A stretch of 64,000 bases of DNA, taken from contig VDFB02296717.1 in assembly GCA_007258455.2 (NCBI GenBank), forward strand, positions 1 through 64,000. The letters are read 5' to 3'. A program made the position numbers and the translations under genes. The DNA is from Sequoia sempervirens. Its lineage: Eukaryota > Streptophyta > Pinopsida > Cupressales > Cupressaceae. Numbering within the stretch: position 1 is the first letter of the stretch; each line of letters begins with the position of its first letter. Below the pieces are notes generated by a model. That model worked only from the letters and a program-made list of their open reading frames with translations. It did not search any database and was not told the DNA's origin. This document shows, piece by piece, positions 46,027 through 59,171 of the stretch.

Positions 46027-47640
46027 TGTAAGAAAAATTAGATGTGGAAACAACTCTCCTAACGTCAAAACCACAGGGAAGAATGCAAAGACACTTTTTA
46101 AATTTTACAATTACAGTCCAATTAAGATGCACATGAAAAAGATAACATAAACAGAGTATTTGACAAACACATATGAACACTAGATATACGTGGGAAAACC
46201 CTTACGGGGGAAAAACCCACCACACCAAGAGAAATCACTTTGTATTATAGTAATGGAGATTACATACAAATATCAGACTTATCTTTCTGATGTCATATTA
46301 CAACAACATTTACCATGAACAATCTTTGTACAGGAACCTACAAGTTATAGTCTTCACAAAATAGAATTCATCCACTGATACAATTCTAACTGTTCATCCA
46401 GTTGTTGATCGAACCAACCATCTAACCTTCAAGCATCTACAATTGCAAACTATATTCATGTTGTTCCCTGTCTGTCGAACTTCCTCAATAGTCCAACTGC
46501 TAGCGGTTCCCATTTGGCTTCTCCTATTGGTCCACGAGACACCACATAGGAAAGTCTTCACTCGGTCAAAAGGTGTTTACATTGTATCGGCATGTCGGGG
46601 AGACACAAGAAGTGTCTCCCCGATGCCCAAAGGCTTCACCATTGATGTCGCCAAGAGTTATCCTTATCGCCAAGATGTTACATCGAGTCCAAAGAGCTAC
46701 CGCTTAGACTTCGCCATGTCGCCAAGACTTATCGTTGTCGGTGAAACATCATACCGAAGCTTCAAAGTCACATAGATGTGAGTTTTCCATTTGGTGAGAA
46801 AATTTTCCTTCACTGAGAGTTCACTCCGAATGCTCACAAGTCATACCGAGCTCCAAACATTGCTATCGGCAAGACTTACTGCTCGCCAAGAGGTTTCATC
46901 GAGACTTCTTAAGTTACTCCGAAGCCATCAACCGTCGGCAAGACTATACTGCTATCGCTGAGAGGTTACTCTGAAACCTCCAGTCATACCGAGTGCCAAA
47001 GAATAGTCGGCAAGACCTATGTCTTTCGCTGAGAGTTCTTATCAAAGTTCTCCAAGCTACCTCGAGACCACCGTTCGCCAAGAGTTATACCGAAGACCCC
47101 TCATCATTGGCGAGACTCTCCATCGGCCGCTGAGACTTCTTCCCGAGACCTTTGGGTTACCCCGATAGCCATATGCTATCGGTAAGACATTCTTCAGTCA
47201 CTAAGAGATCTCCCTGAGATCCTTTGTGTTACTCCGATGACCAACACTTGAACCTCTGTCGGTGAGACATTTGCACATCGGTAAGACTTCTTACCGATAG
47301 AATATAAGATATGCCAAAGACCACAACATGTAACATACTTTCAGCGAGACTTTAACACATTGCCCAGACTTTACAGCGAACTAAACCTTTTGGCCAAAGG
47401 TCTCCCCGATACACGATAGAATGGCCTAGCGGCCAAAGATCTCGATGGGGGGTAAGAGATCACACCGAATGCTTCTTGTCACAGCGATAGGCTCCTTCGA
47501 TGAGACAGAAGCAAGGTCACAGCGACCCGTACAATACAACAAGATTCAAGCTGCTAGTCAGCCAGACATGATGGATGTCACACCGGAATTGCTCCAATAG
47601 AGGTTACAACCTGTGATGATTTAGGCATATATTTCCAACA
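46027..47640 (-). mobile_element. Copia solo LTR (1614 bp)
   Basis: Flanked by a perfect duplication AAAGA (46022-46026 and 47641-47645). Its ends (TGTAAGAAAAAT on the plus strand, TTTCCAACA at the far end) and internal blocks (ACGTGGGAAAACCCTT, CACCACACCAAG, ATCACTTTGTATTATAGTAAT) match the LTRs of the Copia element at 21526-28570, but the middle is diverged and longer. It is therefore a sister subfamily. No internal sequence remains, so it arose by recombination between two LTRs. It is rich in CGCCAAGAC/CGGCAAGAC decamers. Confidence 0.95.
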
Positions 47641-47645
47641 AAAGA

Positions 47646-50600
47646 AACATACAAGCATCTCCTTCCCAATTCAACATCATGTCTTGAGGAAAAGACATCG
47701 TTTCAAAAGTGGCGGATGATGTTAGCAGGTCAAGGGTAAAATAAATTCTTATCATAGACTACCACAAAGGGTACGTAGAGAAAGGAGAAGAAATTAGATG
47801 CAATTATGAGTCATATCCCTTCATAGGAAATCATTTATATATACACAATGCAAGTCATATGTGGAAGATATAGATAAAGATATAGAGATATATAAGAGAT
47901 ATATGATAAGAGAAAATACTAAAACCTACCTTTGTATGAAGTTATAATATAATAAAAGGAGGTATAAGGGCTTACATATGTGTGTATTATGGATGGATGA
48001 ATGGTTATTTTGTTAGCATAGTAGATGTTATTTGCCATTCTTCACAACCTACTGCAACATGCTTGTTTCTCTTACTGTGTCCTTTGGGGTATAAACTAAC
48101 TACATAAGAAGTCTCAGGGTATAGATCCCCAGACTATACTTCCCCATGATTTTTCTTGCTAACAACTAGTTTTATATAATTTGGTGCATCACCTTTTTAG
48201 GATAGTAGTGTAATTTTTACATCCTTTTCACCCTTTCTCATTAGAAAAAAGTAATAGTTAAGTCATTTTAGGTGAAGTATCAAGGGAACCAACCCTCTCT
48301 AGAGGTTGATATCCATCATCTGAGCCCACACCGATGGAGATTATCCCATGTTTCATGAGGTTGAGTGATTTTATCAGTTCAACAAGGGTGCACACTTCTA
48401 TGACAATAACTAAAACTAATGTTAATGTTAAGCATGCCATAAGTGCTCATCCTTATTATACTTATAGAATTATAATAGACATATCATACTCAATTTGAGT
48501 ACAATAGGGGTTAGAAAAACACAAGGACCAATGCAATATCTCTAAAAAATCACAAATGAAAAAATAACTCGGACCTACATATTCAAGTGGAGAAATAAAC
48601 TAGTACCTAAACACACTCAACTCACACGGCAAACATACTTGCACATATGTATAATAGAAAAAACATAAGTAAATTAATCCAATGGAGTACAAAATTATAT
48701 AAAGCATATAGTTAACACATCTAGAATGCCAAAACAACCATAATTGCATCCATCTATTAGATAATGAACACACACACACAAACACACATAAGGTAAAGGA
48801 TAAAAACTATTAGATATAATCGTAAGGGCATTGGATGTATCACACAATATATAATATGAATATAAATGCCAACACAAAATTATATTGAGAACACCTCAGT
48901 ACAAAATAATAAAGTATAATGATTATCAAGACTAAATCCATGACAACAATGTAAAAAAGTGCAAATGCTAGATGCACTACAAGGACATCTTCATTCAAGT
49001 AAATCTCTAAGTCATGAAAGTGAAGGATAACAAAGATATTAGAGCTTCATCCCATGGAATACACCAAGTGCATAAGAACAAGTTATTGAGTAAAATTGCT
49101 AAGATCTTCCTAGAGCTTTGAATAGCATTGGTCCATTGCACATGAATAAGTGATTTGGATAGAGACAATTTGTGACTTTGATGACACCAAAATGAATGAA
49201 TGAATCAACTAATAGGTATTATTTTGATAAGGTCTACTTCAAAATAAAGTTATATTTTGTTAAGGTCCATCTTTTTGAATTTGTGCAAAAGGGATTGTTA
49301 ACAATCATGGAAGAAGCTCGATAAGTGCATATATGCAATTTTCTCTCTTATGGGAGGGATGATGACATGATTCTCTCCTTTATATTATTATTTCCTTAGT
49401 GGAAAAGAAATTGTTCAACATACATTATAACATAATAGGAACTAAGAATAACAAAGATGATCACTTCATATAATGAATGAGGAAGTTTTATAATTACATG
49501 GAGCCTTATGTCTCCCATTCTTTCGAGGCTACCTATGTAATTTTTTTGACCTTGATATGTGTAGTGTCTTTGATGGGAAAGCTTCTATTGAAGGGGTGAG
49601 AGTTTGAGAATTTTGTTCAAATGAGATTTGACAAACATACTTACCAATAACAAAACAAAAATAAAATCTTGTTATTATAAAATTATTAGCTACACATTTA
49701 AACTATAGGTCCAATTACTAGTGTTATTTTAGCTTTAATAAAGATAAAGTTGGTGAAGAATTCACTCACTTGTGGGGGCAGTCTCTTTGATTTTTCTATC
49801 CAATGCCTTTAAAAATACTTCAATAGAATTATTATTTATTGACACTTACATAGTGAGTTTCATGTGAAAGCCCACTTAAATGGGTTAAATAGTCTACATT
49901 TGATTGTATTTTTATTTTTCAATTACTAAAATTATTTTACTTTTAATATAATTGATGAAAAATTTACTAGAGACGTTCTCATTTTTTTTTATGTAATGTC
50001 TTCAAAAAATAAAATATTGATTATTTCTTAAGGCTTGTCTTGTGGATTTCATGTGAAAAGTAGCTTAAATGAACTAAATGACTTGCTTTTTCTAATATAA
50101 TTAGAATTATTATTTATGTTTTAAAAAAATGGGTGAAGAAATCAACGCTGTGAAAGCATTCTCTTTGAATCCTAGTGGGTTTCACGTGGGTTCAATGACT
50201 TGCATTTCTCTGCTTTTTTTTATAATTCATGATAGCGAGGAGACAACGAAATCTCTTAACAAGCTGATAAGACTAAAGGAAAATGAAATTAATAAAAGTG
50301 GGCTCACTGCATTGACTTGACTTCTTCTTGTGTTGAAGAAACAAAATTAAAATTGGGCACACCTGCCGTGTCATATAAGCAAGGGAAGAAAAGACTAAAC
50401 TAGCAATTGCACCTTCATGTGCAATAGGTACGTCGAAGACATATTAGTTTAATTTGTATCAATTTTGGTTATAATTATTCTAAAACCTTTACTTACTAAA
50501 AGTCTATGAATGTTATATAAAACAATATTTTGATCTCCTTCATATTAATTTTGTAATGCAATAACAAAAGTTGATACTCACGATGCATTAACCATATCAA

Positions 50601-51175
50601 TGAGGAGAAACAAGGCATTAACCGTATGCATACTTCCCATCAATTGTGAAGAAAATATTAGAAAGAGTTATAAGTATGAACAATGATGAAAAGTTCAATA
50701 TTTACATTTTGGAAAGCCAATCTAAAATAAAGATTAAAGAACTTCCCAATTTATCATACTTTTTTATTAAATAAAAATAGAGATTTTGATAATTGCATAT
50801 TGATATTACAAATATTAGTTATATTACTACATATAAACTCATCAAGCTCATTTTTGAACTTAGATTGAGGCAGATTCTTCTGGAGAGCGATTCCTTATCG
50901 CTTGGAGTTGTGAAGTTGGTGTTGAGATGTGACTTCTTAGTGGCAGATGAGATATATCAGGTGGATTCAGATATTCTACTCAATTGGTTGCATTGTTGTT
51001 GGACCTTCAACTTCCAAAAGGGGAAGTTTTACTATTAGCAAGAAAGTTGGCGAAGCCCAAGCTACTTGGAGGTCTTGATGAAATCGTGGATTCTACTCAG
51101 CTGGGAGCCGGAATACCTAGGCCAAAGGACCTAGGTTTGCTTAAATTTTAGAACTTATTTGGAAGACATTGTGGG
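47646..51175. other. Unassigned AT-rich sequence
   Basis: No gene recognised. A (CA)n tract lies near 48769-48787. From about 49830 to 50200 a degenerate unit with GTGGATTTCATGTGAAAG recurs three times at unequal spacing. At 50861-50930 one frame reads LRLRQILLESDSLSLGVVK, weakly like an RNase H segment; not called. Confidence 0.5.
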
Positions 51176-51180
51176 TGTAT

Positions 51181-54100
51181 TGTAGCACCTCTCCATTTTG
51201 CTCTTTTGATTGAACAGTGTTCTCCTTTATGTTGTGTTTTCTACTAGTACTTTGGCTATGGTACTTGGTTACTATTTGATCGCTATCTGTAACGCGAAGT
51301 GATGATGTATTTTGATGTGATGGTATTCTATTATGATGTTATCATTATGGCATGTTTTAGATTAGCATTCTGAATATTTGAATTAATATGGTAATAATGC
51401 TTTTGATTTAAGTATTGGTGTTAGATTCGTCAGTTTTGTAACACTGTATTGGTGAAGGGGATGGGATTCCATCACTCGCTTGCGAGTGCTCTGCAATTCC
51501 ACGATTTCCTCTTCACGGTGTGTTTTATTATGATATATATATGCATGGTCGATATATGCTTTCTTTGCAGGTTTATAGGTACAGGACATTGACTCCACCT
51601 GGTTCTGCAGGTTTGAGCATGTCCATTGCCCAACGATATTCGATTGGGAGATAGTAGCTAGGATTTCCGTGTCAAGTGATCACCCTAGTCATAGCGTGTC
51701 GTTGGTTTTAAGTCGGGTTTGGTTGCTTTAATGTTATTCAATTTCACCTTTGTTATTATTTAGTGTCAAGTTAAAAAGGTAAATAAATGGCATTAAATAT
51801 TTGAGTTGTTTATTAAATTAATTTGGTTTATTATGTTAGAAGATATTATTTAAATTAGTCAATTAATTTAATTTAATTAATAAGATAATTTAACCTTGGA
51901 TTAGATTTATTTTATTGATTAATTAAATTAATTGTGTTGAATTGTATTAAGTTATTCATTTTGGAATTAAGTGATATTTTGTTTGGAAATTGAAAAAAAA
52001 AAGGTTTTAATTTGCATTTTTGGAAAATTTGAATGCAAAAATGAAGTTTGAAGATAATTTCTGTTTTGTTTTGAAAAAATTATGATGGTGGTTGAATAGA
52101 TATTTTGAGATATTTTCATTTTTTTTCCTTATTATTGGGATTTTGATAGAGTTTTTGGAGAATGGAAAAATTGAAAAATAAGAGAGGAAAGGGATTTCTG
52201 GTTTTGGGTTTTGGGATTTTAATGGTGGAGAAACTCTGTTGGATTGCTTGGAAGGAGCTGGAATCTGTGGAAGAATCATTGCACCATTTGGCATCCTCTC
52301 AAGCTTTTGGAAACTAGGTTCATGTTATTTAAATTAATTTTGATTTTGAAAAATTCATAGCTTGATATGTTGTTTGCAAAATCATTGTTTGGAAAACTCA
52401 AAAATGATTATGATGAAAAAAAACCCATGTTAAATCTTGCTTCAAAAACTTTGAAACATTTGTTTAAAAATGATGTTCTTCAAGAAAAATTGCAATATGG
52501 TTGTAAATGTTTCATTTCTGGGATTTATTTGCTCAACTGAATTTATAGTTTTTATAAATTTGGATAAAAATATATATCTATTGGGAAAATAAAAATATAT
52601 ATACATATAGTTATATATTTTTTACTTATTATTGTTTTTTTTTTAAAAAAAAACCCAGATGAAAATACTGGGCGGATTAAAAAAAATCTACAGTCGGATT
52701 TTAATTAAAAATAATTAAAATAATAATAATAATAATAATAATTTTTGTGGGGACATTAGCCTCACCCCCGGGAACGGTAAGGGGCAGTGGTAATATAGTA
52801 ACCGCTTTTTTGTGTTTACGTCGGCATGGGTTCGGCTATGTGGAAACGGTTGGCCCCAGGGCTGGTAGCGCCTCTCAAGAATCGTGCCCTTACTTTTTTC
52901 AATTTGACTTTTTAATAAAAAATGTATTTAATATTTAATATTATATTTATATAATATTAAAATATTAATATATATAAATAATAAAATATATATTTTATAT
53001 TTTTATATTATATTTTTATATTAAAATATTAACATATATAAATAATAAAATATATATATATATATGAGGATATATATTATATGTATATATATGTGCATAT
53101 ATATATATATAATTTTATAGTTGGCATATAAAGTTTAATATATATATATATATATATTAAACTGTCGTTTTAAATAATGACATGTTTTAAATGTAATTGG
53201 AGAAATTCTAAAATAATATGTTAATAGTCGAATTATTGGTCTTATTTTAAAATAATATTTATTGCTAGAACTAATGTTTGATTTTAAAATGATATATTTT
53301 GGAAAAGAATAAATTGTTTCAAAATAATATGCTAATAGATGAATTATTGGATTTTTAAATAAAAAGTTTTTAATAGGCCAAATATTTGATTTTAAAGTCA
53401 TATGTGTGTTAACAGAGGAATTAATTGAGTTTAGAACGTTTTATTTTGAAAAGAAGAAATAGATGATTTGAAAGTATTATGTTTTGAATTGAAGAAGTAA
53501 ATGGTTATTTTATTAATATTTAAAAGTAATTAAGGAATTGAAAGGTATAATTTAAATTCCCTTCTTTGTCTGAAAAAAAAAAAGACATTAGCAAATTAGT
53601 TCTATTGAGGCAATAATAGGTCTATGACACCCTTAGTCTTAGAGGGACTATGGCCTCCTAGGCCATGGAAGTTTGAGGCAATAAACTACTAAATTTTATT
53701 AAGGGAAGTGGATTTAGGAAATCCAAAAGTAGATTTGGTTCCTGATTAAATTGCGCTTTTAAATGTAAATTTCTTCTGTTTTCACTTTGGGCGAAAATGT
53801 GTAGTAAGGGTTAATAAGTCTTCCAGTTGGGGATTTTAATTATTTGGGGTTGTCGTATTATGTTGGTCAACCTGTTTTGAGTCCTTTGGGTAGTGTATGG
53901 TGCGTTGTCAGTGTTTTTCTCAGTTTCCACAAACGGGGTTGGTTTGTGCCTCCTTGGATTAGGAGTGGATTGTGATTCATGTCTCCTTTGGATTAGGAGT
54001 GGTTTATGTAATTTGTGTCTCCTTTGGAAGGAGTGGATTATGTGTTTTGTTGCCTCCAGTGTTTGGAGTGAGTTTTTCATTATTTATTCCTCCTAAAGTT

Positions 54101-54746
54101 GGAGTGGTTTAATCTGGTTGTATGGTTCATGTGAGTGGTTATGTCAGTGGGAATTAGGCTATGTCTAGAGGTTGATGGTCTTGTATAGGAGTCCTTGTTA
54201 CTATCTCCTAGCACGGGGGTGTGCCTTCGAGTACCACTTGGTTGGGTGGAACGTGCATCTTAATCCGTTGGGTCGTCTTCTTGTTCGTGTGGACGAGATT
54301 TTCAGTTGGAGAGCTCGTCGGATCCAGTTTCATTTCATGCTTAATTCTTTTCAAGTGAATCTTGTAATTATTACCCCTCATTTGTAATAGAGGTGGAAGA
54401 TGTAATATGTAACCATGCTTATTGGATTTACCTCATTCAGGGAATGAGAGTTGTAATCTTATTGTAAAATTTTGTTATTTGAAAACATGTGGTATCTCTT
54501 ATGCTTTGATATAATTTATCATGTATGGAATGTATGAGCTCTTAATTCTTTAAGTAACTATATGTTATATTTTCAATTCATGTTTCTTGTTTTGGTTTTA
54601 AAGTAATCTCAGTCTCGTAACCTTAGAGGTTGTTGGCAATGGGTAGTGAACTTGCATGTTAATTGTACTTTTAAAAATAAATAAAAATAGTACGTTTGAG
54701 TAGTTAATTGCAACTTCCTCTAGGGTTGCGTGGCGGGGGTGTTACA
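51181..54746 (+). repeat. 5' LTR of element D
   Basis: Contains AT-rich low-complexity stretches (52905-53160), a (AAT)n tract at about 52721-52742, a short GC-rich island (about 52749-52872), and near 53930-54110 a decayed repeat of TCTCCTTTGGATTAGGAG. It ends GGCGGGGGTGTTACA. Confidence 0.93.
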
Positions 54747-54748
54747 CA

Positions 54749-54764
54749 TGGTATCAGAGCCAAG
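54749..54764 (+). promoter_or_regulatory. Primer-binding site of element D (tRNA-iMet)
   Basis: TGGTATCAGAGCCAAG begins two bases after the 5' LTR. Confidence 0.95.
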
Positions 54765-57108
54765 TTCATACACTGGATACTCTGGGTACATTTGTGTCCA
54801 CTATGTTGTCCCCGTGTATTGTTAGTGGAATTGTTAAGTGATCACGTGTTCATGGCTTTTACCTTAGCATGATGTACTCTGTGGAAAAGAGTAGCGTGAA
54901 AGAAACCTAATAAAAGGTTATGGTTGGAAATTTTTGTTGCGTATCCCATGGGTTATGGATTTGGATATTCCTATGGGATTTTGTATGTAGTTGTACCCCT
55001 GTAAATGTAAGAAACCAGTAATTGTATCTTGTTTGAGTGTTGTGAATACCCTGTACTTGCTTTGTGTATCCATGTGATGGTGATACTTGGTACCCATCCT
55101 TGAGGAAAAAGTTGCATTTTGATGTGGGATTTACCATACCAAAATGTGTGTTTGCATGTTTGTTACCTAATTGAGGTCCAACCCATGTGTGGTTGAAACT
55201 TATATATAAGAGTAACCAAAAGTAGTTATTTTTCTTTTGGTTCTCTAGACCCTCAATCTGTGAAGGGATAGTAGCAGCCACAAGTTCCTTGGGTGGAGTG
55301 TACATAGCGTACGCATATTGCGGCACAGAGCGTCTTAGCTCAACCAATCCTGAGGAATCGTACCCACTACTTTCCCTTATGATGGATCAAGATACTTGAT
55401 CCATAAGTGTTAACATAATTCCCACAGATTTGAGTATAGCAGCATAGGTTTGTTTGTGTATGCCTAGCCGTCCTTACAGACGTTGATCTGGCATAGCGAG
55501 TAAACCTCGTCTATATGAGAGGTGAAGCTCAGTAGCCCCATAGTGATATTATCGTATTGCATTATATATTTAGTGTATCTGCACATGCTCCGACATGATG
55601 TGATAGATACGATGCCACATCACACTAATGTTCCGACATAGTGCTGGTGATGAAGCGATATTTGCACGTATTCTGATATGATGCAGTACGATGCCACACC
55701 CCACTCATGTTCTGACATAGTGATGGTGATGATGTCGTGTTACACGATGCCACATGCCTAGACACGTAAAGGCGCATTATGATATTGTCTTTGTTAGCCT
55801 ACTTGTGCGATGAGCGTTATGGGGCCCTGAACACTTGTAGAGGGATCCTCATGGTTGCCTTGACCATGTTGGTCGAGTAGCATATGGGTAGATCCTAGCA
55901 ATGTATACCTCTGGCTTTAGCGAGTTCCTGCGTGTGTTTTCTCCACGAGGTATCGCGAGGTGCGGTGTGATTTGCGTGTGCCTATTTTCGTGGACCCTCA
56001 GACACACTGCCACATGGCACATTACCAGTACGTGCCTTCTCCGACTGGCGTATGACCAAGTAGAGTGACAATGTTTTGTTAGTCGTGGATACACTCTGGG
56101 CCATGTGGTTGGTGTGCTCACTCTGCACCACATGAGGGCTATTATCATTCTAGCCTGACGTTGTTTCCTCTTTCCTCATTTGGTGGCTATTAATTAGTCA
56201 CATAGTGTTGTACAGTGCAATTTTAAAGATTGTGAACTTTCTTTATGGTTATTGATGATTTTTCAGTTGATTGTGAAGGCTGACACTTTGTTATATTTGA
56301 TTGTGAAGGTTTAGCCACAACTTGTGATTTCATTTGTTTATAACCCTAGGGGTTATACATTTGGATTAGTGTTGAAATTATGCGCATTTATTGCCTTATT
56401 CTTGAAATTGAACTTTAATTTTTCTCTTCTTTATGAACTTGGTGGTTAAGCTAGTTATCATTGTTGTTTTCAATGCTGGCTATCTGTTATATTGTGATTC
56501 CTCTCCAAGGACGTATGAGGCGGACTTGGTGAGTGTGTACGAGGAAGTAGATGCAGGAAACGTTGAGGATGGGGGTATGCGAGGCTGTTATGCAGCTAGG
56601 ACCCACTACTCACCTATGTGTGGTGACTATCTCTTGGAAGCTAATCACCTTACACAACAAGAGATAGGTCATGGTGGTCTTGTTTGGATGGTCTCACCTT
56701 ATGTGTGGCCTAACACCATCAAGCCACTGTTGTAATGTATGGTTTATGTGAAGGACTTTGGTTCTTGGTTCATGGATCCTTCTATCATGGATGGTATGTC
56801 GCTTTTCGGTGTCCAGATGGACCCTTGTGTAGCCTTGTGATGATTCTCGGTGATGTGTAATGGTGCATATGGGTATTATGTATGTTAATCCATGGGTTAT
56901 GTATTTTTTTTGGAGACTTGGTTGGTGGTTGCTCTACAATGTTGTCTTGTTTGGATTGACAGTGTACTTTTTTGGGTTGCATATGGCTTGGGTTGTTGTT
57001 TTTATGTTGAGGTATGGAGTGGTTCAGTTTTGGAACCTTTGGTTATGTGTGAGTATATGGAGTTTGCACTAGGGGTAGTTGCAGGCTTCTAGGAGTAAGC
57101 CTGACCCT
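54765..57108 (+). other. Coding-free internal region of element D
   Basis: The longest open frame (54907-55347, minus) has no recognisable motif and runs against the element. At 55579-55760 an 82-base unit (GCACATGCTCCGACATGATG, GATGCCACAT, GACATAGTG, GGTGATGA) is repeated about 2.2 times. The Trp-rich frames at 56860-57092 look compositional. Confidence 0.7.
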
Positions 57109-57119
57109 AGGGGGGAGGA
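57109..57119 (+). promoter_or_regulatory. Polypurine tract of element D
   Basis: AGGGGGGAGGA directly precedes the 3' LTR start TGTAGCACC. Confidence 0.9.
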
Positions 57120-58665
57120 TGTAGCACCCCTCCATTTTTCTCTTTCGATTGAACAGTGTTCTCCTTTATGTTGTGTTTTCTGCTAGTACTTTGGCTATGG
57201 TACATGGTTACTATTTGATCGCTATCTGTAACGCGAAGTGATGATGTATTTTGATGTGATGGTATTTAATTATGATGTTATCATTATGGCATGCTTTAGA
57301 TTAGCATTGTGAATATTTGAATTACTATGGTAATAATGCTTTTGATTTAAGTATGATGTTAGATTTGTCAGTTTTGTAACACTGTATTGGTGAAGGGGAT
57401 GGGATTGCACCACTCGCTTGCGAGCGCTCTGCGATTCTGCGATTTCCTCTTCACAGTGTGTTTTATTATGATATATATATGCATGGTCGATATATGCTTT
57501 GTTTGCAGGTTTACAGGTACAAGACATTGACTCCACCTGGTTCTGCAGGTTTGAGCATGTCCATTGCCCAATGGTATTCGATTGGGAGATAGTAGCTAGG
57601 ATTTCCATGTCAAGTCATCACCCTAGTCATAGCGTGTCGTTGGTTTTAAGTCGAGTTTGGTTGCTTTGATGTTATTCAATTTCACCTTTGTTATTATTTA
57701 GTGTCAAGTTAAAAAGGTAAATAAATGGCATTAAATATTTGAGTTGTTTATTAAATTAATTTGGTTTATTATGTTAGAAGATATTATTTAAATTAGTCAA
57801 TTAATTTAATTTAATTAATAAGATAATTTAACCTTGGATTAGATTTATTTTATTGATTAATTAAATTAATTGTGTTGAATTGTATTAAGTTATTCATTTT
57901 GGAATTAAATGATATTTTGTTTCGAAATTGAAAAAAAAAAGGTTTTAATTTGCATTTTTGGAAAATTTGAATGCAAAAATGAAGTTTGAAGATATTTTCT
58001 GTTTTGTTTTAAAAAATTTATGATGGTGGTTGAATAGATATTTTGAGATATTTTCTTTTTCTTTTTCCTTATTATTGGGATTTTGATAGAGTTTTTGGAG
58101 AATGGAAAAACTGAAAAATAAGAGAGGAAAGGGATTTCTGGTTTTGGGTTTTGGGATTTTAATGGTGGAGAAACTCTGTTGGATTGCTTGGAAGGAGCTA
58201 GAATCCGTGGAAGAATCATTGCACCATTTGGCATCCTCTCAAGCTTTTGGAAACCAGGTTCATGTTATTTAAATTAATTTTGATTTTGAAAAATTCATAG
58301 CTTGATATGTTGTTTGCAAAATCATTGTTTGGAAAACTCAAAAATGATTATGATGAAAAAAAACCCATTTTAAATCTTGCTTCAAAAACTTTGAAACATT
58401 TGTTTAGAAATGATGTTCTTCAAGAAAAATTGCAATATGGTTGTAAATGTTTCATTTATGGGATTTATTTGCTCAACTGAACTTATAGTTTTTATAAATT
58501 TGGATAAAAATATATATCTATTGGGAAAATAAAAATATATATACATATAGTTATATGTTTTTATATTTATTATTGTTTGTTTTTTTTAAAAAAAACCCGA
58601 TGAAAATACTGGGCGGATTAAAAAAAATCCGCAGTCGGATTTTAATTAAAAATAAAAAATAAAAA

Positions 58666-58858
58666 AAATTGTGGGCGACGTTGGGGGCTCACCCCACTGC
58701 GCCACCCATGGGAGGCATTGTGGGGGAGTCGCGCCCAACGCGCACCCCACCCAGTCGCCGCCACAAGGGACGGTTGTGTGTAAACACAGCCGCTGCCCCT
58801 TTGGGGTTTCGACTGTGTTTACACATAGTCGGCCCCAACTCAAGGCTTCGGCACGCCT
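58666..58858. repeat. GC-rich island with 13-bp hairpin in 3' LTR of D
   Basis: About 190 bases of CpG-rich sequence in an AT-rich LTR. TGTGTAAACACAG (58777-58789) and its exact reverse complement (58813-58825) form a 13-bp stem with a 23-base loop. The 5' LTR has a shorter, different island at the matching place. Confidence 0.8.
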
Positions 58859-59139
58859 CTCAAGAATCCGCGCCCTTACTTTTTTCAATGACTTTTTTTT
58901 TAATAAAAAAATATAAATATATATTTAATATTTAATATTATATTTATATAATATTAAAATATATATGAATAATAAAATATATATTTTATATTTTATATTA
59001 TATTTTTATAATATTAAAATATTAATATATATAAATAATAAAAAATATATATATATATATAATATGAGGATATATATTATATGTATATATATGTGTGTGT
59101 ATATATATATATATATAATTTTATAGTTGGCATATAAAG

Positions 59140-59171
<32 letters not shown>

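Noticed and set aside
50793..51038. RNase H or LINE remnant (LRQILLESDSLSL)
   Set aside because: Only about 15 residues are suggestive, with no supporting motif upstream or downstream.
54749..54764. tRNA gene at TGGTATCAGAGCC
   Set aside because: This is the primer-binding site complementary to initiator tRNA; there is no cloverleaf. The same holds at 5028 and 27123.
54907..55347. 146-codon minus-strand frame inside element D
   Set aside because: Antisense to the element, no recognisable motif, unremarkable length for this composition.
56860..57092. Trp/Val/Leu-rich membrane-protein-like frames
   Set aside because: Two overlapping frames show the same bias, caused by TTG/TGG-rich sequence before the polypurine tract.
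58646..58935. Overlapping frames on both strands in the GC-rich island of D
   Set aside because: Stops are AT-rich, so any GC-rich island is open in several frames; the 5' LTR has no counterpart.
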